A stretch of 48,145 nucleotides of DNA, taken from IMG/VR virus record IMGVR_UViG_3300008516_000043, positions 1-48,145 of that record; one strand, written 5' to 3'. The stretch is from a virus. Position 1 is the first letter of the stretch. Each line of letters starts with the position of its first letter. The notes beneath the pieces are model-generated. The model was not told where the DNA came from, ran no database searches, and saw only the letters and a program-made list of their open reading frames with translations. Of this stretch, positions 8,612 through 18,090 are shown piece after piece. The translations under genes and the position numbers were made by a program.

Positions 8612-9622
8612 TTATCCTATCCCCGTTCCGACACCAGTTCTTATTCCTTTTCCGATTTTATGTTGTGGAATGTAGCTCACTCTATATTCATCCGCCCCCA
8701 TACATGGAGTAGCGGGTCTCGCGTCTCCGTCTATATCATCTGTTACGCCTTCGCCCGAAAGGTCAACTCCTGCACCTATACAGGACGAACCCGACTGTAT
8801 ATGCAAGTCCTCGGTTCCGGCCCCGAGGTTCACAAATTTAATATCGTTTGTCGGGTCCTGGTTGATAAGCGCGTGCGTGGCCCCGCGGTCGTCCGCCGTT
8901 GCATCTTCCGAGCAGTTGTAGTCGGTGTTTGCAGCAGACTCACCGCCGTTCCATTTAAAGTCATTATTTGCTGTCGCCGTCGAAATATTGTCTTTTATTA
9001 TAGAACTGTCATCAACACTTTGAATACCATATGCTTTTGTGCCTATGTGCGTAACATTATAAATTGAATTTGCGTAAATTTTGTTCCCCGTGCCGTGAGA
9101 ATATATTCCTGCTGCAAATTGACTGGGATTTGTACAATGGATGCCGTATATAAAATTATTATAAATTAAATTGCCACCTGTTATAGCAGCAATAGCCCTG
9201 CAACGATGACTAACGTAGGCCAAATCATGTATAATGCAATTATTAACATTTCCCTGGTGGATATAAACACCTTCTCTACAAGCACCAATATCACCAATCT
9301 CGATATTTTCTATCACCCCATAATTAATCATTAATATTGCAACTACTCCCCCAGAATAATTATTGAAAAATTTAGGCGCAACCCCAGCCAATCCGCCGTG
9401 ATAAATTTGGCCTATAATCTCCGGATGGTCAGCAGCGCTTGTATTCGTAAATCCAGTTCTGGCATCAACACCATTGTAATTCAACGTGGGTGTTTTTGTA
9501 AAAACCCTCGCCGCATGAATACTCTGCCCATTCATATCTCCGGGCATATCGTCCACAGCATCCTGTACGGCAGTCACGCTCGTGTAAGTTTTACCATCAC
9601 CGCAGTCGTAGTACGTCGCCAT
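8612..9622 (-). CDS. right-handed beta-helix virion protein
   Basis: The 336-residue protein has the short Ile/Asn/Gly-rich turns of a parallel beta-helix (IENIEIGDIG, NNCIIHD, GNKIYANSIYN) over residues 90-220. Its end (DLHIQSGSSCIGAG, then DDIDGDARP and MGADEY) matches the 'choice-of-anchor Q' motif DxHL..GSP..DAG..DIDG..RP..GADE common in bacterial surface proteins. The N-terminus (YYDCGDGKTYTSVTAV) resembles that of the 594-residue tail protein at 20.3-22.1 kb, so both probably attach alike. It overlaps the preceding gene by 26 bases and has a good GAGGAAAG site. Both ends of the gene are much richer in G+C than the neighbours, suggesting transfer or a recombination patch. Confidence 0.68.
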   Translation of the reverse strand: MATYYDCGDGKTYTSVTAVQDAVDDMPGDMNGQSIHAARVFTKTPTLNYNGVDARTGFTNTSAADHPEIIGQIYHGGLAGVAPKFFNNYSGGVVAILMINYGVIENIEIGDIGACREGVYIHQGNVNNCIIHDLAYVSHRCRAIAAITGGNLIYNNFIYGIHCTNPSQFAAGIYSHGTGNKIYANSIYNVTHIGTKAYGIQSVDDSSIIKDNISTATANNDFKWNGGESAANTDYNCSEDATADDRGATHALINQDPTNDIKFVNLGAGTEDLHIQSGSSCIGAGVDLSGEGVTDDIDGDARPATPCMGADEYRVSYIPQHKIGKGIRTGVGTGIG

Positions 9623-10031
9623 CTCTTTCCTCTATTTCCAAATCATCCGCCTTCGGCCACTGGGCCTCCGGCGTGTCTTGGAGCAATCCCGGTTGTAATA
9701 TCAAGTCCACGACCTTGTCGAAACGCGGTTTGATAGTAACGTCATCATGTTCAATGACGGGGTCTTTCTTATTCTGCATTATCTTCAGAAGCCTTGCCTT
9801 CTGTTGTATCCTGATTGCAATGGAATCATCGCTCATAAATTGTTCAATCCTGATTCTCTTATATATCCTCATAGCCCTGAGTTCGCCAAGACTCTTTTCC
9901 GTCCTGACCATTATGCAGAGTTGATTCCCAAGTTGGCCTGGTCCAAGTTCTTCATCGTCTGAATAGGCGTTGAGGACCGTTCCAGATAAAAATTTACTGT
10001 CGTCAATTGCTACTCTGAGTATTGCTTTCAT
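9597..10031 (-). CDS. hypothetical virion-module protein in a GC-rich patch
   Basis: The 144-residue protein is unrecognised. It starts directly after the stop of the glycine-rich fibre gene and overlaps the next gene by 26 bases, so translation is probably coupled. The middle is basic and helical (MRIYKRIRIEQFMSDDS, then QQKARLLKIMQNKK) and the C-terminus is acidic and basic mixed. Base composition is nearer 50% G+C, unlike the flanking late genes. A tail-assembly or fibre-chaperone role is possible but unsupported. Confidence 0.55.
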   Translation of the reverse strand: MKAILRVAIDDSKFLSGTVLNAYSDDEELGPGQLGNQLCIMVRTEKSLGELRAMRIYKRIRIEQFMSDDSIAIRIQQKARLLKIMQNKKDPVIEHDDVTIKPRFDKVVDLILQPGLLQDTPEAQWPKADDLEIEERDGDVLRLR

Positions 10032-11399
10032 TTAATTCAAGACCTCATTTACTTCATCCAAGAAAATTTTTATAATCTGTCCAGTAACTCCTGGGTCTCC
10101 GTTAGCTGGACTTCCATTTTGACCAGCACCACCCAAACCTCCATTTACATTAAGCGGATTTCCAGCAACAGTATATTCTAATTTTTTCATAATTAGAATA
10201 ACTGCTCCTCCTCCGCCTCCTCCACCTCCACCAGTGTTAGGTCCTGAACCTGGTTGTCCATCACCTCCTTGTGCTCTAATAAAACCACCATTTTCTATAT
10301 AAATTAAAGGAGCAGACACAAGTACAATACCTCCACCAGAAGCGCCACCCCCACCAACAGCAGCAGCTCCATCTCCACCTCCTCCGCCGCCACCAGAACC
10401 ACCTTGATATAAGTTTCCCTTTTTCTCAAGCATAATTCCTTGAGGTACATTATAAATTGGGTCTCTTTCTGTTCCGTCTCCTTTTGCTCCACCCGCATTA
10501 TTACCGTCTCCACCTTTTCCACCATCCCCCCCCAGTGATTCTTCTGTTCCAGGTGTTGCTGAAGAACCTGGATTTCCAACACCTACTGCACCAGCTCCTC
10601 CACTACCACTGCCACCTAATTCTTGTTCTGATAAACCTCCACCCGGATTTCCTTGAACTCCATTTCTATTTATTGAACCTCCATTTTTTATCCATATATA
10701 CTCGGATGCAAATAGTCTATATCCAGCAGTAGTTAATGACGAACTAATTGTAACTCTTCTACAATATGTATCTTTTGTCAAAGATGCTGGAGCAGCAACA
10801 GTTAAATCTCCATCTTGTCCATTTCCGAAAGCACCTGCTTGTCTTGTATGCCAACTTGGTGGCAACCTTCTCATTGCAAGTGTATTATAATGTGGATAAA
10901 CAACAATATTAGACCAAGTATCCACTCCATTCCAATCTGCATAGCCAAGAACCAAAGCACCATCATACGTTCCTGGAATGGTCTTATTTAACGCTGTGAT
11001 AACGTCAAAATCAACATCTTCAACAGACCCAGCATATTGCGGGTCATCATCTTCATCATATGCTATCATTATAAAATAAGTATTTATTGCTCCTGGATTT
11101 CCTATAGCTGTTTCAACATCAAACTTAAAGTTATATCCATCAACATTTCCTATTATTTTTCTAACTTTTAAATCTGTACCACCTCCATAAATATACATTG
11201 AATCAAGTGGGTTTACATCAGGGTCATTGCTTTCTGGAATAACATCAACTTGAGTTATTCCATCTCCCATCCAGAATTCATGCCCATTTAATCTATGACG
11301 ATTTATTATATGACCATGTCCCCAAATTTTGTGTGTATCATCTTTACCATAATTGGGAAATAATCCTGCATCATTTTCTGGATTTACTGCTTCAGCCAT
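10032..11399 (-). CDS. glycine-rich tail fibre/adhesin protein
   Basis: The 455-residue protein has a conventional beta-rich first half and a second half (about 235-430) built of glycine runs (GGSGSGGAG, GGDGGKGGDG, a run of nine or more Gly) broken by short hydrophobic strands (GGIVLVSAPLIYI, GAVILIMKKLEY). This is the organisation of poly-glycine adhesin domains at phage fibre tips such as T4-type gp38, where variable loops bind the receptor. The ribosome site is good (GAGGAGATAAAGAT). The position among tail genes supports receptor binding or fibre assembly; the similarity is architectural rather than a sure homology. Confidence 0.65.
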   Translation of the reverse strand: MAEAVNPENDAGLFPNYGKDDTHKIWGHGHIINRHRLNGHEFWMGDGITQVDVIPESNDPDVNPLDSMYIYGGGTDLKVRKIIGNVDGYNFKFDVETAIGNPGAINTYFIMIAYDEDDDPQYAGSVEDVDFDVITALNKTIPGTYDGALVLGYADWNGVDTWSNIVVYPHYNTLAMRRLPPSWHTRQAGAFGNGQDGDLTVAAPASLTKDTYCRRVTISSSLTTAGYRLFASEYIWIKNGGSINRNGVQGNPGGGLSEQELGGSGSGGAGAVGVGNPGSSATPGTEESLGGDGGKGGDGNNAGGAKGDGTERDPIYNVPQGIMLEKKGNLYQGGSGGGGGGGDGAAAVGGGGASGGGIVLVSAPLIYIENGGFIRAQGGDGQPGSGPNTGGGGGGGGGAVILIMKKLEYTVAGNPLNVNGGLGGAGQNGSPANGDPGVTGQIIKIFLDEVNEVLN

Positions 11400-11416
11400 A
11401 TCTTTATCTCCTCACT

Positions 11417-11929
11417 TTAAATTCTACCAAATGTGTATATCCACGTGATTGTCAAGGTTTTATTTCCGTCTTTTGCAAGTGTAGGAATCATTAACACTCT
11501 TGAAACTAAATCACCTGTATTTCTATTTGCTGTTGCACCATTCCAAAACAAACCAGCATCTGCAAGTTTATTTGGTGGTGTTGAATTTCCTTCTGTTGGC
11601 ATCCAGTCCGTTTGAAAAATAGCAGAATAATTATTTATTCTCCAATAATTAATTGCTTTTCTTGGAACTGCAACATTAGCAAGTTCATTTGCTAAAGTCA
11701 TATCTGTAACAGATGGAGCTGGAACTGCTACTGAATTATCACCAACACCAATATAAATAGTTCCTAAAGCAATGGAAGTATCCCCACCTGCTTGAAGTAA
11801 TGCTTTTGCTATTGTTGCTAATCCTGTATTAGTAATTAGATTTTCCTTAACATATTCTTTAATAACTTTTCCACTTTTATTTTTCAAAGTGAATCTTACT
11901 GTTCCTTTAATTTTAAATTTATCTTTCAT
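11417..11929 (-). CDS. phage tail/virion structural protein
   Basis: The 170-residue protein has the layout seen in many small phage structural proteins: a first strand pair ending VIKEYVKENLITNTGLATIAKAL, then GTIYIGVGDN, a pair of ELANVAVPRK-like strands, a segment on conditions of the sample (LADAGLFWNG) and a closing beta strand WIYTFGRI. The ATG directly follows the stop of the HNH gene with an AAGGGAAG site. It is probably a tail-tip or fibre-associated protein. The specific family was not identified. Confidence 0.6.
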   Translation of the reverse strand: MKDKFKIKGTVRFTLKNKSGKVIKEYVKENLITNTGLATIAKALLQAGGDTSIALGTIYIGVGDNSVAVPAPSVTDMTLANELANVAVPRKAINYWRINNYSAIFQTDWMPTEGNSTPPNKLADAGLFWNGATANRNTGDLVSRVLMIPTLAKDGNKTLTITWIYTFGRI

Positions 11930-12655
11930 TTAAGCACTTCCCTTAAGTTTAGCTTTGCTTCTTTCTAAATCTTTTTTAACACGATTTAATTGTTCTCTTT
12001 CTGCTGCATACATATCTCTCGTTCTTTTATGCATGCTTAAGTGTATTGAACCATCCTTTAATTCTAAATTATCAATATCATTATTTGATTTGTTTCCATC
12101 AATATGATGAACATGTTCCCAACTCTTTAAACTTCTACCAAGATATTTTGCCATTATAAGTCTGTGTTCTAAAATAATTCCATTTCCTGACATATCATAA
12201 AATTTACTATTTCGCTTAATTCTAACACTTATATATCCTCTTTCATCAATATATCTTCTTTTTCCAATAATTCTTTTTCCATTTTTTTGTAAATGTAAGG
12301 ACCTTCCTTTGCTAACATAACACTTTATGCAATATCCAGAAAAAGTTCCTTCCTCAATAGAATAAATTAAATCTTTAATAGAACGATAACGTTTCTCCTT
12401 ACACTTTGGGCATTTAACCGAAACATATATTCTTGTATACTTTCGACATTTTGCATTTTTTTTCATAACTCTTATATCGTCTCTATCAACTATATCATTC
12501 CAACACTCATTAAATAATGCTAAAATATTGCCTTTTTTATAATTTCCTGTACCCTTATAACGTAAAGCTATTTTTTTCTTCGTGTATTTCTGTGCACATT
12601 TAATAGAACACATCCTTGCATTTTTCTTATTTACTTTAAAAACTTTATTACACAC
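11930..12655 (-). CDS. HNH homing endonuclease, N-terminus cut off by an in-frame TGA
   Basis: The 241 residues left after the stop have zinc-ribbon cysteine pairs (CPKC, CIKC) over residues 77-115 and a C-terminal HNH site (EHRLIMAKYLGR, EHVHHIDGNKSNNDIDNLEL) near 165-205, typical of free-standing phage homing endonucleases. The open part begins at a GTG (12655) without a clear ribosome site. The same frame continues upstream through another CxxC zinc finger to an ATG at 12829 in a TAATG overlap with the hub gene, interrupted only by TGA at 12695-12697. The full gene was therefore probably 11930-12829. It sits between tail genes, as homing elements often do. It may now be inactive, or be expressed by internal start or readthrough. 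Confidence 0.72.
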   Translation of the reverse strand: MCNKVFKVNKKNARMCSIKCAQKYTKKKIALRYKGTGNYKKGNILALFNECWNDIVDRDDIRVMKKNAKCRKYTRIYVSVKCPKCKEKRYRSIKDLIYSIEEGTFSGYCIKCYVSKGRSLHLQKNGKRIIGKRRYIDERGYISVRIKRNSKFYDMSGNGIILEHRLIMAKYLGRSLKSWEHVHHIDGNKSNNDIDNLELKDGSIHLSMHKRTRDMYAAEREQLNRVKKDLERSKAKLKGSA

Positions 12656-12829
12656 TTCGCATGTCTTTTCATGTAAAACTCTATGTTCAGCTTGTCATAG
12701 TCTAAAACATTCCATAGAACAAAATCTTTTATTTCTATCATTTTTACGATTATATGTTCTAAATACTTTATTACAATTTAAACATATCAATGCAAATCTT
12801 TTATCAACAGGATTAAATCTCATTAACAT
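12656..12829 (-). pseudogene. 5' part of the HNH gene, ending at an in-frame TGA
   Basis: From the ATG at 12829 the frame reads 44 codons before TGA at 12695-12697, then continues without another stop into the HNH gene. Both sides of the TGA encode zinc-finger-like sequence (LICLNCNKVF, RFCSMECF before; TCEVCNKVF after), so they belong to one protein. The start overlaps the hub gene's stop (TAATG). Trp is coded by TGG in neighbouring genes and TGA is a normal stop there, so a changed code is unlikely. Confidence 0.65.
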
Positions 12830-14793
12830 TATATTGTCCTCGAAATACCAACTCTTCCAAAGTCGACTCTTGCCGCTTGTTCTAATAAGAATGAAACTTT
12901 CTCACTTACACTAATTTTTTCTTCATAAATTCTCGTGTTCTTTAGTGGAACTAAAAATCCAGTTGTCATACTTAAATCTGTTAAATTATATGCTCTTTCC
13001 AATGCTCTTATTCTTTTGTCCATAGAAAAAAGAATATCTGATAATTTCTTTGGACATTTATTTCCTAATCTTAACCTTACAGACTGACCAAAATCTTCAT
13101 TTGGATAATTACTTCTTCTAACAGCATCAAACTTTCTTTCTACTTTGAAAACACATAATCTTTTGTCCATTCCTACTTCTGGAATATAAATACGAATATA
13201 ATCCCCAACTTGATAAATGTCATTATATACTTCTATATCAACATTTAATAAAGGTTGACTATTATCACGAAGTTCTGCCAATGCTAATTCTCTAATTTCA
13301 CTTGCATGTTTGTTATCAGGAATAACCATCATTCTTTCTCTTGAACCCCACTCATCGACAGAAGCATCTACTTGCATTTCTTCAAAAATAGGGTCCTTAT
13401 GACTATATATTACTTTAAGTTTACCTCCATTTGACAATTCTTTTGATGTTCCATCATCTTTATCAACTAATCTAATTGTTTTTTGTTTCTTATTAACATA
13501 TACACCAAAATCAGAAGCAACATCAGTATCTGCATCAAAATCAGGAGAGTCATAAGGGTCACCGTCTCCTAATGCATGTTGCATTTCTTTACTATCACCC
13601 CAATCTTGTTTAACAAAATAAGGGTCAACATAACCTCCATTTGGAATATCGTCAATTTGTATATCAATTTCATCACCAGTAGGTTCATATGAAAGATGAA
13701 ACTCGTCAGTTTTTCCGTTACCAACAAATACTTCTTCTCTTGGACATGTAGGAGGTGTTGGCTCTCCTGAGTTTGCAATCTGAAATTTATTTGTTAGATT
13801 AGATGCATCTTCAGTAATTTCAATTGAACTTTTTCTTATTGAATTTTGTTCTATTTCTCCTTCACCGGGTAAAGCTCCATCTTCTAAATAAGTTCCTGTA
13901 TATTGAAAGTTATCTCTATCATATTGTCCTGCTCTTTCAGGAGTTAAACCATAAGGAGCAGTTGTACATAAAACTGGATGTGGACGAGAATCTGGTTTAA
14001 AAAAATGAAGTGTTCCATCTGTTATAGTCCAATTTGCTCCTGCAAGTTTGGCACATATATCAAGACATTCATGTGCATACATCTCGTTCCATTCAACACC
14101 ATCAGTTACAACGTCTGTTTTATCAATTTGAGTTAATATTTGGTCCTCAATGTCTACACCTTCGTTCACTTTATCAATAATACCTTGTACTAAATTCTCA
14201 ATTGGAGACACTCCTTCTTTTTTATTTACTTTTTTCTCTAACAAATTCTCTTTCTTATTTTCTGCGTGAATTTCAACATCAACATTTATTTCACCTTTTG
14301 CATTTACTTTTTCCACTTTCTTTTTAATTTCGTATTCTTCTCTCTTAACTAACTTTTTAGGTAATTCTACTCCCGTACCTTTAAATATAAACTCATCATC
14401 CTTTTCCCCATAGTATTCTTCTTGGTCTGACGTTCCCATTCTTCTTAATTTGTTAGGTTCATCATCTATTAATGTTCCAGGAGAGTCCTCACCTGATTCT
14501 ACTTTAGCTTCTTCGTCTCCATCCACATCTGGAGGATATGGCACTCCGTACCAACTTTCATGTGTACGAAGTGTTATAATCGCACCAGTTCTAAATAAAT
14601 TTATTATTTCCAAAGAACTTAAATCAAATCCATCAGCACCTTTCCACTCCTCACCTGCTGAAACGTTAACGATTAAATCACACGTCGATACTTCTTCACA
14701 GCTTTCTGTTACCTTACCAACTTTTGGTGGAAAAGGAATAGGTTCTTGTCCTGCTCCTGGAGGTGTTACTTCAAATCTTCTATGTATACCCAT
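12829..14793 (-). CDS. tail hub / tail-associated protein
   Basis: The 654-residue protein follows the tape measure gene, where distal-tail and hub (Tal, gp27-like) proteins are encoded. Residues 15-100 form a first beta domain; residues 130-225 are a Lys/Glu/Val-rich linker; residues 225-330 (WNEMYAHECLDICAKLAGANW, then LHFFKPD) and 480-600 (RELALAELRDNSQPLLNVDIEVY, DIYQVGDYIRIY) match hub domains that carry a 'state vector, then coordinate conversion' layout typical of phage late control or base hub proteins. I chose the ATG at 14793 over the TTG just before it because AGGA lies 7 bases upstream. No peptidase motif is visible. Confidence 0.6.
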   Translation of the reverse strand: MGIHRRFEVTPPGAGQEPIPFPPKVGKVTESCEEVSTCDLIVNVSAGEEWKGADGFDLSSLEIINLFRTGAIITLRTHESWYGVPYPPDVDGDEEAKVESGEDSPGTLIDDEPNKLRRMGTSDQEEYYGEKDDEFIFKGTGVELPKKLVKREEYEIKKKVEKVNAKGEINVDVEIHAENKKENLLEKKVNKKEGVSPIENLVQGIIDKVNEGVDIEDQILTQIDKTDVVTDGVEWNEMYAHECLDICAKLAGANWTITDGTLHFFKPDSRPHPVLCTTAPYGLTPERAGQYDRDNFQYTGTYLEDGALPGEGEIEQNSIRKSSIEITEDASNLTNKFQIANSGEPTPPTCPREEVFVGNGKTDEFHLSYEPTGDEIDIQIDDIPNGGYVDPYFVKQDWGDSKEMQHALGDGDPYDSPDFDADTDVASDFGVYVNKKQKTIRLVDKDDGTSKELSNGGKLKVIYSHKDPIFEEMQVDASVDEWGSRERMMVIPDNKHASEIRELALAELRDNSQPLLNVDIEVYNDIYQVGDYIRIYIPEVGMDKRLCVFKVERKFDAVRRSNYPNEDFGQSVRLRLGNKCPKKLSDILFSMDKRIRALERAYNLTDLSMTTGFLVPLKNTRIYEEKISVSEKVSFLLEQAARVDFGRVGISRTI

Positions 14794-14802
14794 CAATCTA
14801 TC

Positions 14803-17800
14803 CTATGGTCTAAATTTAGTAAAAACTTCTTCCGCTACTTTTTCTGACATTTTTTCAGACATCTTCATAAAATCAACTTCCGAACTTATTTGACCAACTT
14901 GAACTTTAATGTTACCGATTTTAGTTTGAGGAGCAACAATACCTCCTATTTTGCTAACTTCATCAGTAATTCCGCCTCCTGCTTTAGGCGCTGGAAATTC
15001 ACCTGCACCCATCATAAATTTCAACAATTCTCCTAATGTTGAAGTTGTTTTTCCTTCCAATTTATCCAAAGCTTTAATAGCAACATTTACTGCGTTGACT
15101 ATTTCATTTTGTATTTTACCAGCAAATTCTTTTACTTTTTCACCAGCAGATTTTAAGGCAGCTCCAGATTTCTTCTCTAATTCTTTCATGTGTTCAAGTC
15201 TACTTTTATGCTCTTCTAATTCTCTATCTGTCTGTTTTCCTGTTGATTCTTCAAACTCTTTATCTATTTGTTTTTTAAAATCACTTCCTTCTTTTAACAT
15301 CTCTTTTTTCTTTTCTTCATTATTTTTAAATACATCAAACTCAGCTTCCTTAATCTTTCTCGATATTCTATCTAAATCCTTCTCTGCTTGTTCCTTTTCT
15401 TTCTTCGACAATTTATCATATTTTATGCTTTCATTAATATGTCTTTCTGCAACTTTCAATTTCCTTAATCCTTCCAAATCCCACTCTTTTCCATCTTTCC
15501 TTACTAAATTCCGAATAAATTTCCATCTTTCCAAAGTTTGTTGTCTTAAATTTATTGTTAATGCACGTTCTTGATTTTTACGAACATTTTCATAATTTCC
15601 ATATTCAAATATTATTTTTTTAATTTGTTTTTCTTGGTCTCGTAAAGCTTTCCACCTATCAGATATAAGTTCATCATGTACTTTTTTCATTTCATCATAT
15701 TCATGTTTATATAGTTTAATTCTAAGCTTAACTAATTTCTCAAATGCTTCCTTTCTTTCTTCATAACTTTTTGCTTCATAATCAATAAACTTTTTAAGAT
15801 ACTTCATTCTAACCAAAATTTTATTTCTTTCACTATCGAGTGTTCTCCTTTTTTCATAATCTGTGTATCCATCTATAAATTGAAATATTCTTTCCATTCG
15901 TTCTTTTCTCAATCTCTTTCCTATTTCGTACAATCTTTTTTCTAATTTAATTCTACTTTCAGTATTTTCTCTTGTATACTTTAATAATCTTCCTAATCTT
16001 TTTGCCTCATCTTCTAAAGATAACTGGCCAATTTCTTTTAATCTCTTTATTTTTAAAAGTTCCTCTTTAAGAATTATTGCATCGGTTTTTCTTTTTTTTC
16101 TAATTTCTTCATCTTCAAACTTATGTCTTATTTTTATTGCATCTTCCATAGTTTCTTTTAATTTCTTAAATTCTTGTAATAATTCTTTTTCTTTAATTTC
16201 TCTTACAAACTTTTCTCTATTTTTAAGTTCTTTTTCTAATTCATCACTATGAATTTTAAATTCACCCACTACTTTTTCCATACCTCTTTTAAATGATTTA
16301 GGCCATTCAACCTCCCAAATAAATTTAAATTTCTCAAATGCACTTTTCGGTACTTCACTTAATACTCTCATTATGTCTTCTGTAGTATCAACAAACTGAC
16401 CTTTTATATAATAATAAGCTAATTTCGCTCCTACACTTATAGCTTTTGCTGTATTAGTTACAAAAGTAGTAACCATATTCCACAAATTTTTAAAAATATT
16501 CTTAAAGAAAGAAAGTATTGCAAATCCAAATAATCCTATTGGACCAAAATCTAATATTTCCCCAATCATTTTATAAGTTAACTTTAAATACCCCCATATT
16601 TTGCCAAAAATATAAGGAACATATTTTATTAACCAAAAAATTGCGCCTTCAATCCACTTAACAACTGAAAACGCAACATCTCTTATTTTATCTGCAGAAC
16701 CTGCAGATATAAGTCCTTTCAAATAACTTCCTAATTGTTTTACTCTCTCAAATAATTGTCTTATAGCAGGAATCATTGGAGTAATTATCTCAAGAAATAA
16801 AACTTTCATTTCTTGTTTAAATCTCATCCAAGTACGAGTTAATGTATCCATTCCCTTAGCAAATGCACGTGTTGCTGCACCTGCTGAATTATACATGTCA
16901 TTAACATCTTTAGTAAATGCTTCAACATTGTTAATCAATGCAGAAATCATTCGCTGAGCGCGAATGGAAGGAAATATTCTTTGTACTTCTTCAGGACTTA
17001 ACTTTGCTTTTGCTAATTCTTGTATTACTCCTAATAATCCTTTTGTTGCAATTTCTGTTTCACCAATACTTACACCCAACTGAGTTGCTGCTTCAATTGA
17101 TTCTTCTGTTGGAGCCATAACTTTTGTAAGTGCTTGAGCAATAGCAGTCTCAGCTTGAGCAGCGTTAAATCCATTTCTTGTCAAAAAAGCATAAGTTGCT
17201 GCAAGTTCTTCAAAAGGCATTCTTGCAGCTCTTGCAGCAACCATGGAACGAGACATGTGTCCTGGTAATTCTCTAAATGTTAACTGTCCTTTTTCAACCG
17301 TTCTAAACAATACATCTGCAACTTTATCAACTTGGTTAAACGAAATTCCCATTGCATTCATAATAGTAACAAATAACTTACCCGTTTCTGATGCATCAGT
17401 AAAACCAGCAACTGCCGCTTTAGTAGTAGTCTCTAAAACTTTTGCTGCAAATTCTGGAGGTACTCGAGCAGACAAAATATCATACATAGATTTAGATATG
17501 CTCTCTAAAGATTCACCAGTTTTAGTTGCTAATCTTTTAATTTCCTTAGTAAAATTACCAATCCATTTCCCAGTATCCTTAATCATTGTAGAAACAAATG
17601 CCATTTGATATTCAAAGTCTGCTGCTTGTTTTATTAACATTACAAATAAAGCAGAAGCAGCAAGTGCTATTAACTTTAACCTTCTAACTATTCCACCTAA
17701 TACTCTACCTACTAATTGAACTCCAGCAACAAATGTCCCAAGTGCACCACCCGCTACACTTAACCCTGCAGAAAAGGACTTAGTTATAACTCTAAGTACT

Positions 17801-17829
17801 ATATTCAATTTTTGATTTACATCAGCCAT
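14803..17829 (-). CDS. tape measure protein
   Basis: The 1008-residue protein is the largest helical protein in the window and lies directly after the chaperone genes. It opens with a hydrophobic segment (LKLIALAASALFVMLI, about 51-66), then a TP901-type domain (about 70-310: FRELPGHMSRSMVAARAARM, FNAAQAETAIAQAL). Two further hydrophobic stretches lie near 390-480 and very long Lys/Glu coiled coils near 500-900. The ribosome site is AGGAAAG. If the usual 1.5 angstrom per residue holds, the tail would be near 150 nm; that number is inference from the family rule. It is probably injected or degraded during DNA delivery. Confidence 0.92.
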   Translation of the reverse strand: MADVNQKLNIVLRVITKSFSAGLSVAGGALGTFVAGVQLVGRVLGGIVRRLKLIALAASALFVMLIKQAADFEYQMAFVSTMIKDTGKWIGNFTKEIKRLATKTGESLESISKSMYDILSARVPPEFAAKVLETTTKAAVAGFTDASETGKLFVTIMNAMGISFNQVDKVADVLFRTVEKGQLTFRELPGHMSRSMVAARAARMPFEELAATYAFLTRNGFNAAQAETAIAQALTKVMAPTEESIEAATQLGVSIGETEIATKGLLGVIQELAKAKLSPEEVQRIFPSIRAQRMISALINNVEAFTKDVNDMYNSAGAATRAFAKGMDTLTRTWMRFKQEMKVLFLEIITPMIPAIRQLFERVKQLGSYLKGLISAGSADKIRDVAFSVVKWIEGAIFWLIKYVPYIFGKIWGYLKLTYKMIGEILDFGPIGLFGFAILSFFKNIFKNLWNMVTTFVTNTAKAISVGAKLAYYYIKGQFVDTTEDIMRVLSEVPKSAFEKFKFIWEVEWPKSFKRGMEKVVGEFKIHSDELEKELKNREKFVREIKEKELLQEFKKLKETMEDAIKIRHKFEDEEIRKKRKTDAIILKEELLKIKRLKEIGQLSLEDEAKRLGRLLKYTRENTESRIKLEKRLYEIGKRLRKERMERIFQFIDGYTDYEKRRTLDSERNKILVRMKYLKKFIDYEAKSYEERKEAFEKLVKLRIKLYKHEYDEMKKVHDELISDRWKALRDQEKQIKKIIFEYGNYENVRKNQERALTINLRQQTLERWKFIRNLVRKDGKEWDLEGLRKLKVAERHINESIKYDKLSKKEKEQAEKDLDRISRKIKEAEFDVFKNNEEKKKEMLKEGSDFKKQIDKEFEESTGKQTDRELEEHKSRLEHMKELEKKSGAALKSAGEKVKEFAGKIQNEIVNAVNVAIKALDKLEGKTTSTLGELLKFMMGAGEFPAPKAGGGITDEVSKIGGIVAPQTKIGNIKVQVGQISSEVDFMKMSEKMSEKVAEEVFTKFRP

Positions 17830-17838
17830 TACTCTTTC

Positions 17839-18090
17839 CTATTTTTTATTTCCTTTATCGTGAGATAATCCAAAATCCAAAAGTTCAAAATCTTGCATAG
17901 GTTTAATTCCACCTGAAAATGCGCTTTCAGGTTGCGAAACACCTGAACCCATAGATTTAACCATTGCATTATATTCTATTTCCTTCTTTTTATAAAATGC
18001 TTGCAAATATAACTTAACTTGTTTATAAGTCATATTTTTAATAATGTATTCTTTAGTCCATCCGTAATTGGCAAAATGTTCAAATATCAT
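17839..18090 (-). CDS. tail assembly chaperone T part, made as a G-T fusion by -1 frameshift
   Basis: The 83-residue frame starts with ATGA overlapping the upstream chaperone stop and is in its -1 frame. The frame is open upstream through the A_AAA_AAG heptamer at 18123-18129, so a frameshift there would fuse 156 residues of the G part through an 11-residue joint (GIEEDSQATWS) to all 83 residues of this part, giving about 250 residues. Placement just before the tape measure gene is the standard G/GT location. There is little sign of an independent ribosome site. The sequence (YGWTKEYIIKNMTYKQVKLYL) has the helical form usual for T domains. Confidence 0.8.
   Translation of the reverse strand: MIFEHFANYGWTKEYIIKNMTYKQVKLYLQAFYKKKEIEYNAMVKSMGSGVSQPESAFSGGIKPMQDFELLDFGLSHDKGNKK

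Noticed and set aside
3567-9622. Diversity-generating retroelement target in the fibre genes
   Set aside because: No reverse transcriptase and no template/variable repeat pair was seen in the window; the repeats are explained by solenoid structure.
12695-12697. TGA reassigned to an amino acid throughout the phage
   Set aside because: TGA ends many genes here in ATGA overlaps with the next start, and tryptophan is coded by TGG in neighbouring genes. Only one gene shows a clear in-frame TGA.
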